A stretch of DNA of 53,512 nucleotides from an uncultured Porphyromonadaceae bacterium. GTDB lineage: Bacteria; Bacteroidota; Bacteroidia; Bacteroidales; Muribaculaceae. Below, in pieces: positions 8,559 to 17,871 of the stretch (positions are counted from its first letter, which is position 1; each line of letters opens with the position of its first letter). Where the stretch lies: contig CAMWLR010000010.1 of assembly GCA_947175215.1 (NCBI GenBank), positions 1 to 53,512 on the forward strand, given 5' to 3'. Position numbers and translations under genes: made by a program. A model generated the notes under the pieces. It saw nothing but the letters and a program-made list of their open reading frames with translations, searched no databases and had not been told where the DNA came from.

Positions 8559-9443
8559 TCAGTTATTGTAGGCAAGCATATTCTCAAGATGGAGTCTTGC
8601 CTGCTCCATGAGCCAGAGCGGGGTAGAGGTCGCTCCGCATATTCCCACCGAGAGATCTGCAGTATCGTCGGGAAACCATTCACGTTTGATCTGAGCAGGA
8701 TTTGAGATCAGATGTGTCGATGAGTTTACATCAAGACAATTGCCGTAAAGTACCTTTCCGTTAGAACTTTTCTCACCGGCGACAAATATTATCACGTCAT
8801 GGGCGCGGGCAAAGATCTGCAATTGTTTTACTCTGTTTGATACACGACGGCATATAGTATCGAAACTCTCAAATGACACTCCGGGATTGAGACGTTGGCG
8901 TATCAAGGCGGCTATTTCGCGGAATCCCTCAAGCGACTTTGTTGTCTGAGAATATAGTGCGACCGCTCTTGTGGGGTCGATCTTTTCAAGATCAGACGGG
9001 CTCTCGACCACAATAGCTTCTCCCTGAGTCTGGCCTACCAGGCCATTAACTTCGGCATGGCCGTTTTTACCATAAATGACTATTTGAGGACGAGAGGCGG
9101 GGTCTACTTCATACGACGCCTTGATTCGCTTTTGCAACCTGAGCACAACAGGGCAGGTCGCATCAATAATCTCGATATTGTTGGTCTTGGCCGCTTGATA
9201 AGTGGTTGGTGGTTCACCATGCGCCCTGAGCAAGAGTTTTACGTCATGGAGATTGTTAAGGTCTGCATGACCGATGATTTTGAGTCCTTTTTGTTCGAGG
9301 CGACCCACCTCGTCACTATTGTGGACAATGTCACCGAGACAATAGAGAGTGCCGCTACGGTTGATCTCCTCCTCCGCCTTCTGTATCGCAGTGGTCACGC
9401 CAAAGCAGAATCCCGATCCCGGGTCTATCTCGATACGGGCCAT
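8559..9443 (-). CDS. ispH: 4-hydroxy-3-methylbut-2-enyl diphosphate reductase
   Basis: 294-residue IspH (LytB), the last enzyme of the MEP pathway, which reduces HMBPP to isopentenyl and dimethylallyl diphosphate with a [4Fe-4S] cluster. The three cluster cysteines are visible at Cys13 (GFCFGV), Cys97 (DATCPVV) and Cys198 (DTICRR). Substrate-binding His41 and His75, and the proton-relay Glu131 in GHAEVNG, are also present; the usual motif has Pro where Ala130 sits. Its start overlaps the cmk stop by one base (TAATG), indicating coupling. The same pathway is represented by dxr at 30007, so isoprenoids are made by the MEP route. Confidence 0.96.
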   Translation of the reverse strand: MARIEIDPGSGFCFGVTTAIQKAEEEINRSGTLYCLGDIVHNSDEVGRLEQKGLKIIGHADLNNLHDVKLLLRAHGEPPTTYQAAKTNNIEIIDATCPVVLRLQKRIKASYEVDPASRPQIVIYGKNGHAEVNGLVGQTQGEAIVVESPSDLEKIDPTRAVALYSQTTKSLEGFREIAALIRQRLNPGVSFESFDTICRRVSNRVKQLQIFARAHDVIIFVAGEKSSNGKVLYGNCLDVNSSTHLISNPAQIKREWFPDDTADLSVGICGATSTPLWLMEQARLHLENMLAYNN

Positions 9444-10177
9444 TATTCTCCCTGTTGTAACTTTGAGAGTTTGCGGGCCACGGCATCACGATATTTTGCT
9501 AGCAGCCACGAGTTCTGACTCTCGATAGTCATATCTGAGTTATCAAGGTCGATAGCATCATCGGCTCGGCGGAGGGGGCTTTCCTCGCGTGTCTGATCAA
9601 GATGATCGCGATGCACGACATTGGCCAATACCTCCTCAAACGATGCGTGCTGTCCCTTATCAATTAGTTCTTTGAGTCGGCGCATTGCGCGTGTTTCGGG
9701 CGATGCCGTCATGAAAACTTTCAACTCAGCATCGGGGAATACCGTCGTACCTATATCTCGACCGTCCATTACGATCCCTTTCTCTTTGCCATAATCCTGT
9801 TGCATTCTCACCAGAGCATGACGTATTTCAGGAATGGCAGCAACAGATGAGACATTAGACGAGACATCCATACGGCGTATCTCCTCCTCTACATCTTCAC
9901 CGTTAAGGAGCGTATGCTGCGAGCCATCGGGCATAATTGCAAACGAGATATTTATCTCGGGCAGGCGAGCTACAAGATGTGCATTATCAACCTTACCTGC
10001 ATTGTTAATAAGGCCTGAGCGCATCGCAAAGAGGGTAACCGCGCGGTACATGGCCCCGGTATCGACATATCTGTAACCGATCTCCTTGGCGAGAGCTTTG
10101 GCTATAGTACTCTTACCGGTTGATGAGAACCCGTCGATGGCGATTATGATTTTATCTGAATTAAATTTTGAATCCAT
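9443..10177 (-). CDS. cmk: Cytidylate kinase
   Basis: 244-residue (d)CMP kinase that phosphorylates CMP and dCMP with ATP. The P-loop GFSSTGKS is at residues 16-23, followed by the CMP-binding region with DTGAMYRAV and the conserved MDGRDIGTTVFPDA segment. A C-terminal LID region contains RDHLDQTREESPL. It is slightly longer than the E. coli protein (about 227 residues). It lies between the porQ-like gene (2-bp gap) and ispH (1-bp overlap), a tight cluster that I recall as common in Bacteroidales. Confidence 0.96.
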   Translation of the reverse strand: MDSKFNSDKIIIAIDGFSSTGKSTIAKALAKEIGYRYVDTGAMYRAVTLFAMRSGLINNAGKVDNAHLVARLPEINISFAIMPDGSQHTLLNGEDVEEEIRRMDVSSNVSSVAAIPEIRHALVRMQQDYGKEKGIVMDGRDIGTTVFPDAELKVFMTASPETRAMRRLKELIDKGQHASFEEVLANVVHRDHLDQTREESPLRRADDAIDLDNSDMTIESQNSWLLAKYRDAVARKLSKLQQGE

Positions 10178-10179
10178 TT

Positions 10180-11271
10180 TTATCTTACCAGATCCTGAAG
10201 ATTCATATTTAGGTTAAACATCAGGGTAGTGGCACCCGAATGCGGCTGCCCGAACGCTAATGAGAAGCCAAAGCGGCTGACATTCATACCTGCTGCAAGA
10301 GAGAAGCCGCTGAGAAACGAACGTTTGTATGTACTCATGTCAGTGCGGGTCTTGTAGTTATAACCTAACGACACAAAGAAGCGATCTGAGGGGGTGAAGT
10401 CAACGCCGAACACCATGTGACGGAATAAATTTGACCCAAATGAATCTTTCTTTTCAAATGGTTCGGAAGTTGTGCCGTCACCACTGTCATAATATGGCAA
10501 ACGCCACTTCGTAAGATTCCAAAGGGTGACAGATACGCGAATCGGTGCACCTGAGAATCCCTTTGTAGCGCCGAGACGGACATCTATCGGCAACCGGTCA
10601 TAGTTCTCATTGAACTTTTTGAGCTGACCACCCAGATTGGCAACCACTGCCGAGAAAGACCAGTCATGATCAGGATCATAATAATTGATACCCAAATCGG
10701 TTGCCACAGCAAAGGCAGAATACTGCTCATAACTGCTGTAAAGAAACTTCAAGGATATACCGCCACGCAGATGTGAGGTAATATCGTATGAGAAAGTCCC
10801 CGAGAAATTGACATCCTTTGGCGAAAACGAACCGATTATAACACCTGTCTCATCAGTTGCTTTCATCTCTCCATAGCCGAAATAACGTATTCCGGCTGAC
10901 CAGGCACCCCTCTCGCCGATAGCATGTGCGTATTTGACTCCGGCAAAGTTTGAGTTGCCGAGGTAGCGCATATAGTCGAGCAACACCTGATTGCTCATCT
11001 CATATCCGAGCAGACCGGGATTTTGATCAGCAGTGCTCAGATCATCTTCTACGGTCGTGATATTCACTCCTCCAAGACCGTATATACGGGCCGATGAGGT
11101 GATATTGAGATAATTATATGCCGTAGAGCCATCTTGACCATAACCCGCATGACAACCTGCAATCATAAGGATTCCGGCCACAAGTCCCTTAAAGAACCGA
11201 TGGCGGGTGAGTGTATTGCGAATTACCCGCGTGCCAGGTGTCATGTAATTACGTTTCAAATATAGTTTCAT
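10180..11271 (-). CDS. porQ: PorQ-like type IX secretion outer membrane protein
   Basis: About 363 residues: a basic N-terminus, a hydrophobic signal segment ending near GYGQ, then a beta-barrel-like sequence with many alternating Gly/aromatic strands. The early motif NITSSARIYGLGGVNI, followed by DDLSTADQNPGLL, is characteristic of the PorQ/PorV family of FadL-like barrels associated with type IX secretion. The location directly upstream of cmk supports PorQ. The open frame can begin with TTG, but ATG at 11271 is preferred; a second ATG ten codons in is also possible. No other type IX component is in the window, so whether the system is complete is unknown. The alternative is a generic FadL-like outer-membrane protein. 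Confidence 0.78.
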   Translation of the reverse strand: MKLYLKRNYMTPGTRVIRNTLTRHRFFKGLVAGILMIAGCHAGYGQDGSTAYNYLNITSSARIYGLGGVNITTVEDDLSTADQNPGLLGYEMSNQVLLDYMRYLGNSNFAGVKYAHAIGERGAWSAGIRYFGYGEMKATDETGVIIGSFSPKDVNFSGTFSYDITSHLRGGISLKFLYSSYEQYSAFAVATDLGINYYDPDHDWSFSAVVANLGGQLKKFNENYDRLPIDVRLGATKGFSGAPIRVSVTLWNLTKWRLPYYDSGDGTTSEPFEKKDSFGSNLFRHMVFGVDFTPSDRFFVSLGYNYKTRTDMSTYKRSFLSGFSLAAGMNVSRFGFSLAFGQPHSGATTLMFNLNMNLQDLVR

Positions 11272-11315
11272 CAATTATCTAACGCCAAAATCGGTCGGAT
11301 ATTATCTGAGATCGG

Positions 11316-13208
11316 TTATTCGGCACGCTTGGCGGTCTTTCCCTCAAAATAATTGATGTATGCCAGATTAACCAGTCGCGTACCACCGGGGGTGGGATAA
11401 TTACCCGAGAAGTACCAGTCACCCGGACAGCTCCTGACGGCACTGTGCAGACCGCCAATAGTCTGGAAGACGATTTCGACCTCGGCATTGGTGTTTTGGG
11501 GCGTCAGCATCTCGGCCATTTTTCGCGAAATATCCCTGTCGGTAAAGGGGGCATAGATAGCCTTAACACAGTTAGCCTGCTGTGAAGCCGGCAACAGCGC
11601 CTGCTCTTTACACTTTATATATGTATCATGGAGAATGTGCTCCATATTTCGCTCTTTAAGCAATGCCACGGCAGCCCTGAACGCCGCGAACTCGCTCATA
11701 CGCGACATATCTATACCATAATAGTCAGGATAGCGCACCTGAGGTGAAGATGACACTATCACGATCTTACGTGGATGCAGGCGGTCAAGCATCGCAATGA
11801 TCGACTGACGCAGGGTTGTGCCTCTGACGATTGAGTCATCAATAACGACAAGATTGTCAATATCATTATTAACACATCCGTAAGTAACATCATAGACATG
11901 GGCTGCAAGATCATTGCGCGAATTACCCTCGGCAATAAACGTGCGCAACTTGATATCTTTGATGGCTACTTTCTCGACCCGCAGACGGGCATCCATTATC
12001 TGTTTTACAGTCTCGGGGGTAAGTGTACCTCGTTGATGCAGATCAGCGATTCTAAATGCCTTAATCTTATTGAGCTGATTCTCAAGGCCCTCTACCATAC
12101 CTAAAAAGGCGACCTCGGCAGTATTGGGGATAAAAGAGAAAACCGAGTGTGGCAGATCTCCGGCAATAGCCTTCATAACCTCCGGCACAACGGCACGACC
12201 TAACTCTTTACGCTCGCGGTAAATGTCGGCATCGCTTCCGCGCGAAAAATATATGCGCTCAAACGAGCAGCGTTTGTTTTCACCCTCACCGAGAATGTCG
12301 GTGATATCTATCTCGCCTGATTTCGACACAATCAGTGAAGATCCGGGCATCAGTTCATTAACCTGAGCCTTGCGGACGTTCATGACTGTCTGTATCACAG
12401 GACGCTCTGATGCCACGACCACAATCTCATCATCAATATAATAAAAAGCCGGGCGGATGCCGTGTGGATCACGCAACACAAACATATCTCCCGACCCGGT
12501 TGCGCCGCAGATAACGTATCCGCCATCCCATTCGGGAGAGGCGTTTTTTAGCACCTCCTTGATATTGAGATTATCCTCGATAGCTTTGCCAAGCTCTGGA
12601 TCATCAAGCTGATCGCGGAACTCGCGATATAATCGATGATTCTCACGGTCAAGGGTGTAACCGAGTTGTTCGAGCAACACGATTGTATCAGAATAGATGC
12701 GTGGATGTTGCCCGCGTTTGACTATAGACTTAAAGATCTCGTCAACATTGGTCATGTTAAAGTTTCCGCACAACATCAGATTTCGCGAACGCCAGTTGTT
12801 TCGACGCAAAAAGGGATGTACGTATGACAGCCCGCTTTTACCGGTTGTTGAGTAACGGAGATGGCCCATATAGATCTCTCCCACAAAGGGAGTGTAAGCC
12901 TCGACCTCGGCAGCATCAAGAGAGTCAACGTTGTCATGTTCGAGCGGGGGCATGATAGAGGCAAAAATTTCGGTAATGGCATTGGGACCCAAGGCTCGCT
13001 CACGGAATACGTATTCATTACCGGGTACGCTGTGGAGCTTAACTACTCCGACACCCGCACCCTCCTGACCGCGGTTATGCTGTTTCTCCATCAGGAGATA
13101 GAGCTTGTTGAGAGCCCATGTATAACTGCCGTATTTCTCGCGATAATATTCAAGAGGTTTGCGCAACCTTATCATGGCCACGCCACACTCATGTTTGAGT
13201 TGTTCCAT
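11316..13208 (-). CDS. purF: Amidophosphoribosyltransferase (PurF family)
   Basis: 630 residues, combining an N-terminal Ntn glutaminase and a C-terminal phosphoribosyltransferase, as in the enzyme that makes phosphoribosylamine from PRPP and glutamine. Catalytic Cys8 follows a seven-residue leader that would have to be removed. Glutaminase motifs RGQEGAG, GHLRYSTTG and LCGNFN are present, and the PRPP loop VVIDDSIVRGTT lies near 454-465, followed by SSPQVRYPDYYGID. The C-terminal FSGNYPTP resembles the PurF ending. It is about 125 residues longer than E. coli PurF, with extra sequence near 88-105 and in the PRTase domain. The adjacent glnN suggests a glutamine-linked cluster. ATG at 13208 is preferred over TTG one codon upstream. 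Confidence 0.85.
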   Translation of the reverse strand: MEQLKHECGVAMIRLRKPLEYYREKYGSYTWALNKLYLLMEKQHNRGQEGAGVGVVKLHSVPGNEYVFRERALGPNAITEIFASIMPPLEHDNVDSLDAAEVEAYTPFVGEIYMGHLRYSTTGKSGLSYVHPFLRRNNWRSRNLMLCGNFNMTNVDEIFKSIVKRGQHPRIYSDTIVLLEQLGYTLDRENHRLYREFRDQLDDPELGKAIEDNLNIKEVLKNASPEWDGGYVICGATGSGDMFVLRDPHGIRPAFYYIDDEIVVVASERPVIQTVMNVRKAQVNELMPGSSLIVSKSGEIDITDILGEGENKRCSFERIYFSRGSDADIYRERKELGRAVVPEVMKAIAGDLPHSVFSFIPNTAEVAFLGMVEGLENQLNKIKAFRIADLHQRGTLTPETVKQIMDARLRVEKVAIKDIKLRTFIAEGNSRNDLAAHVYDVTYGCVNNDIDNLVVIDDSIVRGTTLRQSIIAMLDRLHPRKIVIVSSSPQVRYPDYYGIDMSRMSEFAAFRAAVALLKERNMEHILHDTYIKCKEQALLPASQQANCVKAIYAPFTDRDISRKMAEMLTPQNTNAEVEIVFQTIGGLHSAVRSCPGDWYFSGNYPTPGGTRLVNLAYINYFEGKTAKRAE

Positions 13209-13260
13209 CAATGATTATGCTTACCTTATATTTTACCGTTTGTCATGCCCCGCGTCGACA

Positions 13261-15450
13261 TCAGCGGATAAACAGCATTTCGCGATATTTGGGGAGAGGC
13301 CACATCTCGTTATCAACCATCAGCTCGAGTTTGTCGATATGATAGCGGATGGCCTCCATCTTGGGCACTACGTTGTCGTGATAGGCGATGGCTTTCTCAC
13401 GCTCGTTGTCGATGCGGTTGGCATCCTTGCGTGCATTGACCATCTCCTGCACATCCTTGCGTATCTCAGAGATATGTTTTGACAGTTTTTCGATTGCGGT
13501 TTTATCACATGCGGTGAGTTTGTCAGCTTTCTCTGCGGGGAAAATAGAGCAGAGCTTGGCGACATTCTCAACGAGAATCGACTGATAGCGAGTGGCCACG
13601 GGCACAATATGGTTGAGAGCGAGATCACCCAGCACGCGAGCCTCGATCTGTATCTTCTTGGTGTACATCTCCCATTTCACCTCATTGCGTGCACGGAGCT
13701 CAAGATCATTGAATACGCCGGTCTTGTTGAACATCTCGATCGAAGCAGGCGAGAGGTAGGCGTCAAAGATTTTCGGGACGGATGTCTCGCAATCCAGACC
13801 ACGCTTGGCAGCCTCGGCTTTCCACTCTTCAGAGTAGCCGTTGCCATCAAAATGGATAGGTGCTGATTTAGCAAGGAGAGCCTTGACCTCCTCGAGGATG
13901 GCATGATAGAGAGATTCCTCTCGCTCAACGCGGTGATCGACACGCTGTTTAAACTCGGCCAACTGCTCGGCAACGGCAGCATTGAGAGCAATCATGGCAG
14001 AGGCGCAGTTGGCTGACGAACCAACGGCACGGAATTCAAAACGGTTGCCGGTGAAAGCAAAAGGCGATGTACGGTTGCGGTCGGTATTGTCAAGGAGAAT
14101 TTCGGGAATCTGAGCGACACCTACAGTGATACCCTCTTTGCTCTCAAACTCGATGAGCTCATCCTCGGTACTGTTTGCAAGACGCTCAAATATATTTGAC
14201 AACTGCGAACCGGCAAATATAGAGATGATGGCAGGGGGTGCCTCGTTCGCGCCAAGACGGTGAGCATTGGTTGCTGACGATATTGAAGCCTTAAGCAGAC
14301 CGTTATGCTTATGCACAGCTGCCATCACATTGGCGATGAACGTGATAAATCTGAGATTTTCGCGGGGAGTCTTGCCGGGGGCAAAAAGCAACGTGCCGGT
14401 GTCTGTACCGAGACTCCAGTTGTTGTGTTTACCCGACCCGTTTATACCGTTAAATGGTTTTTCGTGCAGGAGCACTCTGAAGTTGTGACGTTTGGCAACC
14501 TCTGTCATAAGACTCATCAACAGCAGGTTGTGGTCATTGGCGAGGTTTGTCTCCTCAAAGATCGGCGCAAGTTCAAACTGATTGGGCGCAACCTCGTTGT
14601 GACGAGTACGGGCAGGGATGCCGAGACGATGACATTCTGTCTCAAGATCGAGCATAAACGCCTCGACACGTGAGGGTATAGCACCGAAATAATGATCTTC
14701 GAGCTGCTGATTCTTGGCACTTTCATGCCCCATGAGAGTACGTCCTGTCATAACAAGGTCAGGACGTGCTGCATAAAGAGCCTCATCGACAAGGAAGTAT
14801 TCCTGCTCCCAGCCGAGATAGCTGATCACATGCTTTACATCCTTGTCAAAATATCTGGCGACATCGGCGGCAGCCTTGTCTACGGCATTAAGGGCGCGCA
14901 GCAGCGGGGTCTTGAAATCGAGTGATTCGCCGGTATATGAGATGAAAATGGTGGGAATACACAATGTCTTGTTAAGGATAAACACAGGCGATGAGATATC
15001 CCAGGCAGAGTAACCGCGTGCCTCGAAAGTATTACGAATACCACCATTGGGGAAACTTGAGGCATCAGGCTCCTGCTGTACCAGCAGTTTACCCGAGAAC
15101 TCCTCTACGACACCGCCTTTGCCGTCATGCTCGATAAATGAGTCATGTTTCTCGGCTGTACCACCGGTGAGAGGGTGAAACCAGTGGGTATAGTGGCGCG
15201 CACCGTTGTCGATGGCCCATTGCTTCATTCCGGCTGCGACACTGTCGGCGAGCTGACGAGATATCGGCAGTTTGTTGTCGATCGCATTGACCAGTTGGTC
15301 ATAAGTATCCTTAGAAAGGTACTCAAACATCTTCTGGCGATTGAAAACCGCTTCGCCATAGAATTTTTCGGGACGCTCGGCAGGTGTTTCAACTGCCACA
15401 GCCTTGCGGTCAGAAGCCTCTTTAACCGCATTGAATCTTAGTAATGACAT
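13261..15450 (-). CDS. glnN: Glutamine synthetase type III
   Basis: 729-residue GSIII, the large dodecameric glutamine synthetase typical of Bacteroidota, which makes glutamine from glutamate, ammonia and ATP. Family landmarks include the N-terminal HYTHWFHPLTGGTAEKHDSF region, the glutamate/metal-binding ETNLANDHNLL and FNGINGSGKHNNWS segments, and SSATNAHRLGANEAPP further on. The C-terminal third is a long helical extension specific to type III. Length is normal. It sits 49 bp upstream of the PurF-family gene and 81 bp downstream of dapL in the same direction. No clear TAnnTTTG box is visible just upstream, so it may be read from the dapF promoter or from an atypical one. Confidence 0.97.
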   Translation of the reverse strand: MSLLRFNAVKEASDRKAVAVETPAERPEKFYGEAVFNRQKMFEYLSKDTYDQLVNAIDNKLPISRQLADSVAAGMKQWAIDNGARHYTHWFHPLTGGTAEKHDSFIEHDGKGGVVEEFSGKLLVQQEPDASSFPNGGIRNTFEARGYSAWDISSPVFILNKTLCIPTIFISYTGESLDFKTPLLRALNAVDKAAADVARYFDKDVKHVISYLGWEQEYFLVDEALYAARPDLVMTGRTLMGHESAKNQQLEDHYFGAIPSRVEAFMLDLETECHRLGIPARTRHNEVAPNQFELAPIFEETNLANDHNLLLMSLMTEVAKRHNFRVLLHEKPFNGINGSGKHNNWSLGTDTGTLLFAPGKTPRENLRFITFIANVMAAVHKHNGLLKASISSATNAHRLGANEAPPAIISIFAGSQLSNIFERLANSTEDELIEFESKEGITVGVAQIPEILLDNTDRNRTSPFAFTGNRFEFRAVGSSANCASAMIALNAAVAEQLAEFKQRVDHRVEREESLYHAILEEVKALLAKSAPIHFDGNGYSEEWKAEAAKRGLDCETSVPKIFDAYLSPASIEMFNKTGVFNDLELRARNEVKWEMYTKKIQIEARVLGDLALNHIVPVATRYQSILVENVAKLCSIFPAEKADKLTACDKTAIEKLSKHISEIRKDVQEMVNARKDANRIDNEREKAIAYHDNVVPKMEAIRYHIDKLELMVDNEMWPLPKYREMLFIR

Positions 15451-15531
15451 AAGATTGGAATGGATAAATTATAATTTACGTTTCCGCTATCACCACAAAC
15501 CTAAAACGATGACAGCTTTGACGCATTAAAC

Positions 15532-16764
15532 TCAAAGTCGTGTTGTGATACGTTTGACTGCCTCGATCGTATTCTCGAGTGTATTGAATGCTGTCAGGCG
15601 AAAGTATCCCTCGCCTGACGGACCGAAACCCGATCCGGGTGTACCGGCGACATTACATTTCTTAAGGAGCAGATCAAAGAATTCCCACGATGTCATGTTA
15701 CCGGGTGTCTTGATCCACACATACGGGGCATTGATGCCGCCAAATACTTCAAGTCCGGCAGCGGTCAACCCTTCGCGCAAGATTCGGGCATTTGTCAGAT
15801 AGTAATCGACCGCCTCTTTAATCTGCTTGCGACCCTCATCTGTATAGACAGCGGCCGCTCCGCGCTGCGATATATATGACGCTCCATTAAATTTAGTGCA
15901 TTGACGTCTGTTCCACAAGGAATTGAGAGAAACCTCTTTTCCCTCTGAATCACAGGTAACAAGATCTTTAGGAACAACTGTATAACCACACCTCACCCCG
16001 GTAAATCCGGCAGTCTTTGAGAAACTGCGGAACTCGACGGCACACCGCCGTGCACCCTCGATCTCATAGATCGAATGAGGCACGTCTTCCTGACGGATAA
16101 ACGTCTCGTATGCCGAATCGAATAGTATCAGTGACCCGTGTTTGAGAGCATAATCGACCCACACCTTGAGCTGGTTGCGGGTTAGGGTAGTGCCTGTGGG
16201 ATTATTGGGATAGCAAAGATATATAATGTCAGGAACTATGTCATCTGTCGGGAGTGCAGGGATAAAATCGTTAGCAGCCGTGACCGGGAGATAAACGATC
16301 TTGTTCCATGCGCCGTCGGTCAGTTCACCGGCTCTCCCGGCCATCACGTTGGTATCTACATATACCGGATAGACAGGATCAGTCACGGCCACGATATTAT
16401 TTACAGAGAGAATGTCGCCGAAGTTACCGGTATCGCTTTTTGCGCCGTCACTGACAAAGATCTCAGAGGGATCTATGTCTATATTGCGTTTATTATAATC
16501 ATATTTTGCGATAGCGTCGCGCAGAAAAGCGTATCCCTGTTCGGGACCATACCCATGGAAAGTCTCGGCGTTACCCTCATCGTCGACTGCTTTGTGCATC
16601 GCCTCTATTGCGGCTTTGCATAGCGGCAGGGTGACGTCTCCGATGCCCATACGTATCACATCGGCCTCGGGGTTAGTCTGCTTGAAGGCATTGATACGTC
16701 GGGCTACCTCTGAGAATAGATAACTCTCGGGGAGTTTACAGAAATTGTCGTTTATTGTGAACAT
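15532..16764 (-). CDS. dapL: LL-diaminopimelate aminotransferase
   Basis: 410-residue PLP enzyme that converts tetrahydrodipicolinate directly to LL-diaminopimelate, bypassing the succinylase route of lysine and peptidoglycan synthesis. The N-terminal motif [12 protein letters not shown], the [12 protein letters not shown] segment and the PLP lysine in [16 protein letters not shown] are all characteristic. Length matches the DapL family (about 410). It lies 28 bp downstream of dapF, which acts on its product. The pair thus supplies meso-diaminopimelate and lysine. Confidence 0.96.
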   Translation of the reverse strand: MFTINDNFCKLPESYLFSEVARRINAFKQTNPEADVIRMGIGDVTLPLCKAAIEAMHKAVDDEGNAETFHGYGPEQGYAFLRDAIAKYDYNKRNIDIDPSEIFVSDGAKSDTGNFGDILSVNNIVAVTDPVYPVYVDTNVMAGRAGELTDGAWNKIVYLPVTAANDFIPALPTDDIVPDIIYLCYPNNPTGTTLTRNQLKVWVDYALKHGSLILFDSAYETFIRQEDVPHSIYEIEGARRCAVEFRSFSKTAGFTGVRCGYTVVPKDLVTCDSEGKEVSLNSLWNRRQCTKFNGASYISQRGAAAVYTDEGRKQIKEAVDYYLTNARILREGLTAAGLEVFGGINAPYVWIKTPGNMTSWEFFDLLLKKCNVAGTPGSGFGPSGEGYFRLTAFNTLENTIEAVKRITTRL

Positions 16765-16792
16765 AGGGATGATTCAAAAGTTAATGAGAAGA

Positions 16793-17683
16793 TTACAATA
16801 GATTGGCGGGGACTTCCATCTCACCGTTAAATACGGTGGTGGCGGGCCCATTCATCATGACATGACCGGTAACCGGATCTTGAGAAATGACCAGATCACC
16901 ACCCAAGAGATGAATGGTGACATCCTCTTTATCGGCGAGACCGAGTAAAGATGCTGCCACCGCTGTGGCACAAGCACCGGTACCGCAGGCCTGGGTTTCT
17001 CCACTTCCTCGTTCCCACACTCTCATTCTTATCTCTTTAGGATTGATTACCTGAGCAAACTCGATATTGGCGCGGTCAGGCCACATCGGATGATTCTCAA
17101 GTTTCGGTCCGATACGGTGAATATCCGTCGAGTCGAGGTCATCGACAAATATGACCCCGTGGGGATTACCCATTGATATGGCATTGATTATATAGGTCTC
17201 ACCGTCAACTTCGACCGGGATCTGCAAGTTGTTGACGGCAACCACAGGTATATCTGCCGGGGTGAGTATCGGTGCTCCCATATCAACAGTCGTTGAGGCA
17301 ATCTTACCGTCAGGGCCGGGATAAAGCGTTAAATATTTAACGCCCGAAAGTGTTTCGAGCGTTAATTTGAGTTTATCCGTAAGACCGAAGTCGTAAACAT
17401 ATTTTCCTATGCAACGCGAGCCGTTGCCACACATCTTCGCCTCAGAGCCGTCGGCGTTGAATATCCGCATCTTGAAATCTGATGACTCAGAGGGGCAGAT
17501 GAGGATGATGCCGTCTCCGCCTATCCCTTTGTGGCGGTCACTGAGCAAGACAGATAAGGTCGCGGGGTCAGATGGGGAGCCCCCCATGCAATCGATATAG
17601 ACATAGTCATTACCGATGCCGTGCATCTTGGTGAACCTTAAGGTTGCCGATGCTGAATCAGAGGAAAATTTCGTAGTGTCCAT
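16793..17683 (-). CDS. dapF: Diaminopimelate epimerase
   Basis: About 296 residues. It interconverts LL- and meso-diaminopimelate without cofactor by a two-cysteine mechanism; both catalytic cysteines are visible, in GSEAKMCGNGSRC and in SGETQACGTGACA. The substrate motif MHGIGNDYVYID is present. The frame can open at GTG 17698, but the predicted transcription start is at about 17698-17699, so ATG 17683 with a leader of roughly 15 nt is preferred. Another ATG at 17626 would start right at the conserved MHGIGND motif, so the N-terminal 19-residue Ser/Thr-rich stretch may be dispensable. First gene of the dapF-dapL unit, with a well-formed promoter. Confidence 0.95.
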   Translation of the reverse strand: MDTTKFSSDSASATLRFTKMHGIGNDYVYIDCMGGSPSDPATLSVLLSDRHKGIGGDGIILICPSESSDFKMRIFNADGSEAKMCGNGSRCIGKYVYDFGLTDKLKLTLETLSGVKYLTLYPGPDGKIASTTVDMGAPILTPADIPVVAVNNLQIPVEVDGETYIINAISMGNPHGVIFVDDLDSTDIHRIGPKLENHPMWPDRANIEFAQVINPKEIRMRVWERGSGETQACGTGACATAVAASLLGLADKEDVTIHLLGGDLVISQDPVTGHVMMNGPATTVFNGEMEVPANLL

Positions 17684-17702
17684 ACTTGAAAATTTCACCC
17701 CG

Positions 17703-17733
17703 CAAAGGTAGGTATAATTCTTTTTTTCGCAAA
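17703..17733 (-). promoter_or_regulatory. dapF promoter
   Basis: Minus-strand TACCTTTG (17703-17710) is a perfect TAnnTTTG -7 box, with TTTG (17730-17733) 19 bp upstream as the -33 element. The predicted start of transcription, at about 17698, decides the dapF start codon in favour of ATG 17683. Confidence 0.75.
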
Positions 17734-17842
17734 ATAAACCCGACTATTTTTTGAAAAATATTCACCCTCCTCATTACCTCTCCTCCTGACCGGGCTATTG
17801 AGATAAAATGCGGTAAATAGCAGATCATTCAATATTAATTGA

Positions 17843-17850
17843 TAACTTTG
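17843..17850 (+). promoter_or_regulatory. -7 promoter box of the TPR/LuxR regulator gene
   Basis: TAACTTTG fits TAnnTTTG exactly and lies 21 bp before ATG 17872. No clear -33 TTTG is seen at the right distance. It overlaps the TTG at 17839 and so rules out that upstream start for the coding region. Confidence 0.6.
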
Positions 17851-17871
17851 TCACATATATTATATCAACGT

